Assembly: GCA_965279565.1 (NCBI GenBank)
Contig: OZ257249.1
Span: 3,720,001-3,784,000, forward strand
Length of the DNA stretch: 64,000 bases
From: Tagaea sp965279565
Lineage (GTDB): Bacteria; Pseudomonadota; Alphaproteobacteria; CACIAM-22H2
Direction: 5' to 3'
This document shows positions 58,436-64,000 of the stretch, one piece after another. Both the position numbers and the translations under genes were made by a program. The notes under the pieces are model-generated. The model was not told the DNA's origin, did not search any database, and saw only the letters and a list, made by a program, of their open reading frames with translations. The first letter of the stretch is position 1; every line of letters begins with the position of its first letter.

Positions 58436-59395
58436 ATGAAGATGTCCATCCGCCTCGCCGCGTTCGCGGCAGCCGCCCTTCTGGCAAGCGTGCCGCAGGC
58501 AAGCGCACAGAAAATCGAAACGCTGCGCGTCACCTATGTCGCGGCGCCCTTCAACGTGCCATCCATCGTGATGCGCGCGAAGGGCTATCTCGACGAGGCG
58601 TACAAGCCGTTGGGCATCCGCATCGAATCGCCCGAGATCACGTCCGGCGCCCAGCAGATGCAGGCACTCGCCGCGGGCGAAGTCCACATCGCCAGCGTGC
58701 TAGGCGGATCGTCGGCCATCCTGGGCCGGGCCAACGGCATCGACGTCAAGGCGATCGCGACCTACAGCCGGGGTGCGAAGGCCTACATGATCATGACCCG
58801 CGCAGACGGGCCTGGCGACGTCGCGGCGCTGAAGGGCAAGACGGTCGCGGGGCCGAAGGGGACGGTGCTGCACCAGCTCCTCGCCGCGGCACTCGCGAAG
58901 AACGGCCTGCGCCTGACCGACGTCGAGCATGTCAGCATGGACCTGCCTTCGGCCCGTGCGGCACTGCTGGCCGGCAAGGTCGATGCCGCGACGCTCGCCG
59001 GCAACAACGCGCTGGCGGTCGAGAAATCCGGAGGCCGCGCGATCGCGTCGGGCGACGGGCTGCTCGACCCGACGGCGGTGATCGCGGTGCGAGGCGAACT
59101 GCTCGAAAAGCATCCGCAGATCGTCGCCGCGTACCTCGCTGCGCACCGCAAGGCTCTGGCGTTCATGAAGGCCGAGCCGGAGGAAGCGCTGAAGCTCGCC
59201 GCAGCCGACCAGAAGATCGACCTGGAGGACGCGCGCAAGATGATGACCTACTACGACTTCGCCCTGCGCACGACCGACCGGGACGTCGCCAATCTCGGCG
59301 CCGACCAGGATTTCATGATCGAGGCGGGGATGCTGCGCAACCGGATCGACATCCGCAAGGACTTGATCGCGCCTTCCGCGTTCACGCTGGAATAG
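58436..59395 (+). CDS. Solute-binding protein, NMT1/SsuA type
   Basis: 319 aa, ATG at 58436 with GAAGGAGA upstream. Signal peptide (IRLAAFAAAALLASVPQ, cleavage after SAQ). YVAAPFNVPSIVMRAKGYLDEAY, MQALAAGEVHIASVLGG and LKGKTVAGPKGTVLHQLLAAAL are the usual blocks for binding proteins of the sulfonate/nitrate class. It completes the importer. The ligand is unknown; the neighbouring GGT/Fe-ADH/amidotransferase-like genes suggest a nitrogen-containing compound, by context only. Confidence 0.9.
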   Translation: MKMSIRLAAFAAAALLASVPQASAQKIETLRVTYVAAPFNVPSIVMRAKGYLDEAYKPLGIRIESPEITSGAQQMQALAAGEVHIASVLGGSSAILGRANGIDVKAIATYSRGAKAYMIMTRADGPGDVAALKGKTVAGPKGTVLHQLLAAALAKNGLRLTDVEHVSMDLPSARAALLAGKVDAATLAGNNALAVEKSGGRAIASGDGLLDPTAVIAVRGELLEKHPQIVAAYLAAHRKALAFMKAEPEEALKLAAADQKIDLEDARKMMTYYDFALRTTDRDVANLGADQDFMIEAGMLRNRIDIRKDLIAPSAFTLE

Positions 59396-59413
59396 TGCTG
59401 CCGGTGTCGATCG

Positions 59414-59439
59414 GGCGTGACGCGATCCCGCGTCACGCC
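59414..59439. terminator. Bidirectional hairpin terminator
   Basis: GGCGTGACGCG (59414-59424), loop ATCC, CGCGTCACGCC (59429-59439): a perfect 11-bp stem, then TT. It follows the binding-protein stop at 59395 and overlaps the last bases and stop of the convergent gene ending at 59433, so it serves both strands. Confidence 0.75.
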
Positions 59440-59768
59440 TTCAGGTGGATCGTCACCAGCACGGTAGACTCCGCGCCGGCTCCGAAGTCGGCGGCGACGC
59501 GCAGCCAGTTGCCGAAATGCTTCACGCGAAGTGCGGCGACCGCATCCTTGCCTGCCGGCATCGGCGCGGTCGTCCCTTCCGGAACCCATCGCATCCCGTC
59601 GGGCGAGATTTCCACGCGGCAGACGGGCTGCGCGCCCTTCGGCTGCTTGAGTGCGCGGACGAATAGGACCGCCTCGCGCGCCCAGCCAGCTTCGTAAGGC
59701 TCGCTGGCGGCCATACCCGACCAGGTCTCGTTCCGGGCGACGATCGCGGTGATGTTCTCGGGCAGCAT
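59433..59768 (-). CDS. Unrecognised small protein, probably beta-rich (111 aa)
   Basis: 111 aa, ATG at 59768 overlapping the previous stop by one base (TGATG). Alternating hydrophobic and polar residues (REAVLFVRALKQ, CRVEISPDGMRW, STVLVTIHLKA) suggest a beta-sandwich. No signal peptide. I do not recognise a family. Its translational coupling to the 301-aa protein suggests the two act together or bind each other. Its stop codon lies inside the terminator hairpin. Confidence 0.6.
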   Translation of the reverse strand: MLPENITAIVARNETWSGMAASEPYEAGWAREAVLFVRALKQPKGAQPVCRVEISPDGMRWVPEGTTAPMPAGKDAVAALRVKHFGNWLRVAADFGAGAESTVLVTIHLKA

Positions 59769-60673
59769 CAGAAATCTCCCGAAATGCAGACGGAATCGAC
59801 GTAGAGGAAGGCCCGCTTGTCGGTATCCGTTTCCGCGAACATGCAGAAATTGAGCATGCACCAGAGATTCTTCATCGCCGGGATCTTGATCGAATCGAAT
59901 TCCGACATGTCGAAGACGCGGTCGTTGCACTGCAGGCCGGTCGCCCGCATCGATTCGAGATCGAAGTCGAAGCGGAAATAGGTCCAGTTTATCTTCGTCG
60001 GAATCTCGTTGTAGCAGAGCCGCTGGCCGCCATCCGGCAGGTCGCGCCAGCCGGCCGGCGCCAGGTGATAGTGCGTGAACGTCTTGTTCGTGTTGCCGAG
60101 CTGCTTGAAGGGCGTCGTCTCGGTCTTGTACTGCCACTTCTGCACGTGGTTGCCGTTTTCGGCATTGAGGAATCGCAGATGCGGCATGACGCGGTCGCTG
60201 TCGCCGTCGCGATCGCCGCCCTGGAGGTCGAACAGGAATCCGACCGAGCGCACGTCCGTCTCGCTGAGCTTGAGCGTGTTGGCTTCCGGCTTGAACGTGA
60301 AATAGGCCTCGAAGCGGATCGGGCCACGCTTGCGGAAGGTATGGCGCTTGATGGCGACGTTCTGGGCGCCGGCACGCGGCCGGGTCGCGATCTTCAGCGC
60401 ATAGGACGAATCCATGCCGCCATGCGAGCCCGCGTCCCAGTGGCCGAGCGTCGACAGCATCGCGCTGGTGTGCTGCGCGTAGCCGGGCAGCATCGCGTCG
60501 AGGTCGTCCTCGTAGTTGCCGACCAGCTGCGACCATCCGCAATGCCCGCGCGAGAAATCGTCGTGCGAGATGATCCGGGGAAGCGGATCGAAGCGGCTCA
60601 GCTCGGGATCGGACCGGAGCATCGCCAGGCGCAGCGCTTCGGCCATTTCGCTCGTCGCATTCTTCACGCTCAC
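59768..60673 (-). CDS. Unrecognised jelly-roll-like protein (301 aa)
   Basis: 301 aa from a GTG at 60673 with GGAGGAG just upstream; a second GTG two codons later is possible. RIISHDDFSRGHCGWSQLVG, IRFEAYFTFKPEANTL, FLFDLQGGDRDGDS and INWTYFRFDFDLESM show a long series of beta strands, like a concanavalin/jelly-roll carbohydrate-binding fold. There is no signal peptide. I cannot name the family. It lies 13 bp after the enolase-superfamily gene and may handle the same sugar-like substrate, for example as a lyase, isomerase or binding protein. Confidence 0.6.
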   Translation of the reverse strand: MSVKNATSEMAEALRLAMLRSDPELSRFDPLPRIISHDDFSRGHCGWSQLVGNYEDDLDAMLPGYAQHTSAMLSTLGHWDAGSHGGMDSSYALKIATRPRAGAQNVAIKRHTFRKRGPIRFEAYFTFKPEANTLKLSETDVRSVGFLFDLQGGDRDGDSDRVMPHLRFLNAENGNHVQKWQYKTETTPFKQLGNTNKTFTHYHLAPAGWRDLPDGGQRLCYNEIPTKINWTYFRFDFDLESMRATGLQCNDRVFDMSEFDSIKIPAMKNLWCMLNFCMFAETDTDKRAFLYVDSVCISGDF

Positions 60674-60686
60674 GCCACTCCTCCGG

Positions 60687-61829
60687 TCATTGGACGCGCA
60701 GCCGTCGCACGGCATCCCAGTCGATCTCGATTCCCAGCCCGGGCCCCGTCGGCACCGGAAGCATCCCGTTCTTCTGCCGCTCGATGCCCGGAGCAGCACC
60801 CGTGATCCACGTCTTGAACGGGCTGGCGTCGCTCTCGCATTCCATGGCCTTGACGTTCGGCATCGCCGCCGCGAGATGGATGCTCGCCGTCTCGCAGATG
60901 ATCCCGGACATGCCGATATGCGGCGCATACCGGACATCGTGCGCGGCGGCGAATTCCGCCATCCGCCGGGTTTCCGTGATGCCGCCCGACCGGGCCACGT
61001 CGGGCTGCAAGTAGGAGAGCGTGCGGCTCGCGACCAGCCGCATGGCCTGGTCGAGCGTGTAGTTGCTTTCGCCCGCCGCCAATGGCATCTCGCATCGCCG
61101 GTGCAGCTCGACATAGCCGTCCTCGTCCTCCGGACGAAGCGGTTCCTCGAACCAGAAATAGCGGTTCGCGGTCAGCGCGCGGCCGACCTCGACCGCATCC
61201 TCGAGCGAGTATGCCCAGTTCGCGTCGACGCAGAGATCGATGTCATCGCCCGCGCGCTTGCGCAGGCGCTCGATGCGCCGGCACGCGTCCTTGACCGGGT
61301 TCGCCATCTTGATCTTGATCCGCGGAAAGCCGGCCGCGAGATAGCGGTCGAGCTCGGCTTCCATCGCGGCATCGTCACCCCAGTTGACCGAGGCGGCATA
61401 GACCGGCACCTCGCTGCGCCCCATTCCGCCGAGCAGGCGATGGATCGGCAGATTCGCGACCTTGCCGAGGATGTCCCACAGCGCGATGTCGACCCCGGAT
61501 ATCGCCTCGAACAGCATGCCGCCCGAGCGGCCCGAAAGTGCCCGGCGCATGTCGTGCCAGAGTGCGGTGATGTCCGTCGGGTTCCGGCCGACGAGGCGCG
61601 GCTTCAGCGACGTTTCGATGAGCTCGGCATAGGCCTTCGGAGAAAATCGCGCGAGTGCTTCGCCCACACCCGTGATCCCGGCGTTCGTGCGCACCTCGAC
61701 GAGGCAGATCGAGACGTCCGTGTATTTCCCCCAGGACGTGACGGTCGGCCGCGGCAATGTCTGCGACAGGGGATGCGCGATGACGTCCGTGATGCGGATG
61801 CCGGCGCCGCTCGCTGCATTCTTGTCCAC
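60687..61829 (-). CDS. Mandelate racemase/enolase superfamily dehydratase
   Basis: 380 aa from the GTG at 61829, preceded by GAGGGGCGG; the upstream frame is not protein-like. Active-site pattern: Lys172 and Lys174 (KIKM), metal ligands Asp202 (VDANWAY), Glu228 (WFEEP) and Glu254 (AAGES), Asp277 (QPDVAR) and His304 (APHIGMSG). The KxK plus His-Asp dyad is that of the mandelate racemase subgroup, which includes rhamnonate, galactonate and related acid-sugar dehydratases. It abstracts a proton alpha to a carboxylate. It is the first gene of a three-gene operon and divergent from a GntR gene. Confidence 0.9.
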   Translation of the reverse strand: MDKNAASGAGIRITDVIAHPLSQTLPRPTVTSWGKYTDVSICLVEVRTNAGITGVGEALARFSPKAYAELIETSLKPRLVGRNPTDITALWHDMRRALSGRSGGMLFEAISGVDIALWDILGKVANLPIHRLLGGMGRSEVPVYAASVNWGDDAAMEAELDRYLAAGFPRIKIKMANPVKDACRRIERLRKRAGDDIDLCVDANWAYSLEDAVEVGRALTANRYFWFEEPLRPEDEDGYVELHRRCEMPLAAGESNYTLDQAMRLVASRTLSYLQPDVARSGGITETRRMAEFAAAHDVRYAPHIGMSGIICETASIHLAAAMPNVKAMECESDASPFKTWITGAAPGIERQKNGMLPVPTGPGLGIEIDWDAVRRLRVQ

Positions 61830-61891
61830 GTCCCGCCCCTCCCGTCGCTCCCTACGGCGAGAAACAGGATTAGCCGCGGCACGGCATCCTG

Positions 61892-61912
61892 GCAACTACT
61901 AAACTTAGTTGC
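61892..61912. promoter_or_regulatory. Inverted-repeat operator between enolase-superfamily and GntR genes
   Basis: GCAACTA (61892-61898), spacer CTAAACT, TAGTTGC (61906-61912): a perfect 7-bp inverted repeat in the 140-bp divergent gap. It is a likely common operator for the GntR gene at 61970 and the enolase-superfamily operon. Confidence 0.65.
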
Positions 61913-61969
61913 TATGTCGATCATCATCGTGTTACGGAATCTTCCGCCAGTCGAAACTCGGGAGAATTG

Positions 61970-62737
61970 ATGTCCGCGCATCTTGGCCGGAAGTCCGTCT
62001 TCGGGACGCTGCGGGTCGCAAGCCCCGCCCGGCTGGCCGACACCGTTTCGGACGCGTTCGCGGCGGCACTTCTCGATGGCCGCATCGCGCCCGGCGAACC
62101 GCTGCCTTCGGAAGGCGAGATCGCGAAGGAATTCGGCGTCTCCAAGCCCATCGCGCGCGAAGCGCTCCGCCAGCTCACGTCCGCCGGGCTCATCTTCACG
62201 CAGCAGGGCAAGGTCGCCCGTGCGAAGGGCCTGAACGGCGAACCGCTCGAGCGGATCTACGGATACGCCGCGCGCTCGAGCCTGACCCGCCTGCGCGAGG
62301 CCAACGAGATGCGGCGCACGATCGAATCCGGCATCGCGCGCCTTGCCGCACAGCGGCGCGAGAAGGCCGGGCTCGCGGCGATGAAGCTTGCACTCGACGA
62401 GATGCACGCGGCGCTCGGCGAGCCGAACGCCTTCACCGAAGCCGACATCCTGTTCCATCTGGGCCTTGCCATGACCACCGGCAACTCGATGATCCGCGTG
62501 CAGATGGAAGGCATGCGCTCGGTCCAGCGCCAGGTGTCCGACCTGTTCGCCCGCCGCGCGAACCGCTCCACCGCCGACTGGCGGGCGACGATCGAGCGCC
62601 ACAAGGTGCTCTACGAAGCGATCCTTGCCGGCGACGCGTCGCTCGCCGAGCAATGCATCGCCAGGCACTATGCGGCAGCCGACATCGCATCTCTCGAAGT
62701 GGCCGGAAACTCCAAGCGGGAGACGGCGCGCAAATGA
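61970..62737 (+). CDS. GntR family regulator, FCD type
   Basis: 255 aa, ATG at 61970 after CGGGAG. The winged helix (about 22-90) has EGEIAKEFGVSKPIAREALR, then QLTSAGLIFTQQGK. The FCD domain (about 105-240) has ADILFHLGLAMTTGNSM and IERHKVLYEAILAGD. It probably represses the divergent acid-sugar operon and its own operon through the site at 61892-61912. Its stop overlaps the SDR start (ATGA). Confidence 0.92.
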   Translation: MSAHLGRKSVFGTLRVASPARLADTVSDAFAAALLDGRIAPGEPLPSEGEIAKEFGVSKPIAREALRQLTSAGLIFTQQGKVARAKGLNGEPLERIYGYAARSSLTRLREANEMRRTIESGIARLAAQRREKAGLAAMKLALDEMHAALGEPNAFTEADILFHLGLAMTTGNSMIRVQMEGMRSVQRQVSDLFARRANRSTADWRATIERHKVLYEAILAGDASLAEQCIARHYAAADIASLEVAGNSKRETARK

Positions 62738-63522
62738 CCGGCGACCGATTCACGCTCGCGGGCAGGCACGCACTCGTCACGGGTGCCAGTTCCGGCATCG
62801 GTCGCGCGATCGCCGTCGCGCTCGCGCAAGCGGGTGCACGGCTCGTCCTGCACCATTTCGGCGACGCGGGCGGTGCCGGAGAGACGGCGCGAGCGGCCGG
62901 CGACGCACCCGTGTTCGAAGCGGATTTCACGAAGGCCGGGGCCGCCGCGGCGCTCGCGGACGATATCCTCGCCCGCAGCGGCCCGATCGACATTCTCGTC
63001 GCCAATGCGGCCATCGAGCGCCGCGTTCCCTGGACGGGAGTTTCCGAAACGCATCTCGCCGACCATGTCTCCGCCAACCTGATGTCCCTTCTGGCGCTGT
63101 CGCAGCGCCTCGTGCCGCCCATGGCGGACCGGGGATGGGGGCGGGTCGTCGCGATCGGCAGTGTCATGGCGACGCGGCCACGCGCCGAGACGCTCGCCTA
63201 TGCCGCCATGAAGGCAGCACAGCTTGCGGCCTTGCGCGCGCTCGCCCGCGACGTCGCGGCGAAGGGCGTCACGATGAACGTCGTGTCGCCCGGTGCCATC
63301 GAGATCGAGAAGAGCGCCGCGCGATACGCCGACCCCGCCTTCCGCAAGGCCGTCGTGGCCAAGATCCCGGCCGGACGGCAGGGGCGCCCCGCCGATATCG
63401 CAGGCCCGGTCGCGTTCCTGTGCTCGGACGCGGCCGCCTACATCACCGGCGCCGACATTCCCGTCGACGGCGGCTGGACCATCGGCGACGCGCCGGGAAC
63501 GCTTCCAGGAGAAGCGGCCTGA
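62734..63522 (+). CDS. Short-chain dehydrogenase/reductase (SDR)
   Basis: 262 aa, ATG at 62734 overlapping the GntR stop. Nucleotide motif TGASSGIG (about 16-23), ILVANAAIERR in place of the usual NAG, catalytic Ser/Tyr/Lys in AIGSVMATRP and LAYAAMKAAQ, and the C-terminal DIPVDGGWTIG. A classical NAD(P)-dependent oxidoreductase. In context it likely oxidises a hydroxyl group of a sugar or sugar acid handled by the divergent enolase-superfamily operon. Confidence 0.92.
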   Translation: MTGDRFTLAGRHALVTGASSGIGRAIAVALAQAGARLVLHHFGDAGGAGETARAAGDAPVFEADFTKAGAAAALADDILARSGPIDILVANAAIERRVPWTGVSETHLADHVSANLMSLLALSQRLVPPMADRGWGRVVAIGSVMATRPRAETLAYAAMKAAQLAALRALARDVAAKGVTMNVVSPGAIEIEKSAARYADPAFRKAVVAKIPAGRQGRPADIAGPVAFLCSDAAAYITGADIPVDGGWTIGDAPGTLPGEAA

Positions 63523-63575
63523 CACGCAAGCCGGCACGAGATCGACTTCAACGATAAAAGAATGGGAGACACCCG

Positions 63576-64000
63576 ATGAAAGTCCTGAAGCAGTTCCTCG
63601 CAGCCGCATCCGTCGCGGCGATGCTCGCGTCGCCCGCAATGGCGGCGGAGCTCCGATTCACGATCTGGACCGGCAACGAAGCCCATCTGCGGATGCTCAA
63701 CGGCTTCGCGAACAGCTTCAAGGCCGCGCGCCCCGACGTGACGGTGAAGTTCGAGACGATCCCGCCGGACGCCTACACCCAGAAGCTGACGATCCAGATC
63801 GCCGGCGGCAATCCGCCCGATGCCGGCTGGCTGATGGAAGACACGGCACCGACCTTCGCGGGTGCCGGCGTGCTCGAAGACCTGGCCGCGACGCTGAACT
63901 CGACCAAGGACTACGATTTCGCCGACTTCTCGAAGCCCGCCCTCGGCCTCTGGACCGCGGGCACGAAGGTCTTCGGCGTGCCGTTCTCGACGTCGCCGTT
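63576..64000 (+). CDS. Extracellular solute-binding protein (family 1), 3' end outside the window
   Basis: ATG at 63576 with GGGAGAC a few bases before; about 141 codons are present and the frame is open at base 64000. Signal peptide (LKQFLAAASVAAMLA, cleavage near AMAAE). The mature start LRFTIWTGNEAHLRMLNGF, followed by AGGNPPDAGWLMED, is typical of family 1 sugar-binding proteins. It probably begins another ABC importer serving the SDR/enolase-superfamily module, 53 bp after the SDR stop. Confidence 0.88.
   Translation, partial: MKVLKQFLAAASVAAMLASPAMAAELRFTIWTGNEAHLRMLNGFANSFKAARPDVTVKFETIPPDAYTQKLTIQIAGGNPPDAGWLMEDTAPTFAGAGVLEDLAATLNSTKDYDFADFSKPALGLWTAGTKVFGVPFSTSP

Noticed and set aside
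1..64000. tRNA, rRNA, insertion sequence, prophage or integrase genes
   Set aside because: I looked for their typical motifs and proteins and found none. A dedicated tRNA scan was not possible.

Overview
This 64 kb window is GC-rich, almost fully coding chromosomal DNA from a heterotrophic, probably alphaproteobacterial, bacterium. That assignment is an inference. It rests on a SapC-family protein, MHYT-domain sensing, Weimberg-type pentose enzymes, uronate dehydrogenase, glutathione-dependent formaldehyde oxidation and a very high number of ABC and TRAP uptake systems. I see no rRNA, tRNA, CRISPR array, insertion sequence or phage gene. No gap between genes exceeds 300 bp.

Layout, left to right. 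1-1787: end of an FAD/Fe-S oxidase, a SapC protein and a small secreted protein. 1867-5971: complete sugar-type ABC importer, facing an aldo/keto reductase and an IlvD/Edd dehydratase (5949-8685) with a perfect 22-bp palindrome upstream. 8816-11777: S-formylglutathione hydrolase, glutathione-dependent formaldehyde dehydrogenase and a TIM-barrel protein. 11892-18380: a tightly overlapping operon of a GntR regulator, esterase, ABC importer without its own ATPase, TIM-barrel epimerase and Gfo/Idh/MocA oxidoreductase. 18384-21027: semialdehyde dehydrogenase and FAH-family dehydratase, resembling the lower Weimberg pathway. 21264-22101: ArsR regulator and SRPBCC protein, with two matching operator-like sites. 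22352-24730: orphan MHYT-PAS-GAF histidine kinase. 24812-29510: uronate dehydrogenase and GntR, divergent from a TRAP transporter.

29564-30722 holds an XRE-cupin regulator and a GNAT acetyltransferase. 30797-36936 holds a second complete sugar-type ABC importer behind a LacI-type palindrome, converging on a second IlvD/Edd dehydratase. 37031-46615 holds a LysR gene divergent from an unusual operon: a lone molybdenum hydroxylase large subunit, an atypical DapA-family lyase, a well-conserved 3-hydroxyanthranilate 3,4-dioxygenase, a carboxylesterase and a nitrate/taurine-type ABC importer. 46790-51677 has a fused TRAP DctQM, DctP, a ferritin-like di-iron protein and a Bug-type binding protein. 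It converges on 51674-56702: gamma-glutamyltransferase-like protein, Fe-type alcohol dehydrogenase, GntR/UTRA regulator, a small protein and two linked amidotransferase-fold-like proteins. 56907-59395 is another nitrate/taurine-type ABC importer. 59433-63522 is an enolase-superfamily dehydratase with two unrecognised proteins, divergent from a GntR regulator and an SDR dehydrogenase. A new solute-binding protein gene starts at 63576 and leaves the window.

The genes read as a chain of separate catabolic modules, each with its own importer, local regulator and oxidoreductase, dehydratase or hydrolase set. They suit scavenging of sugar acids, uronates, polyol- or sugar-derived compounds and possibly aromatic amines. 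The strongest novelty candidates are the dioxygenase operon, the near-identical operator-like sites joining the fused TRAP operon to the Fe-ADH/GGT operon, the paired amidotransferase-like proteins, and the unrecognised pair beside the enolase-superfamily enzyme.
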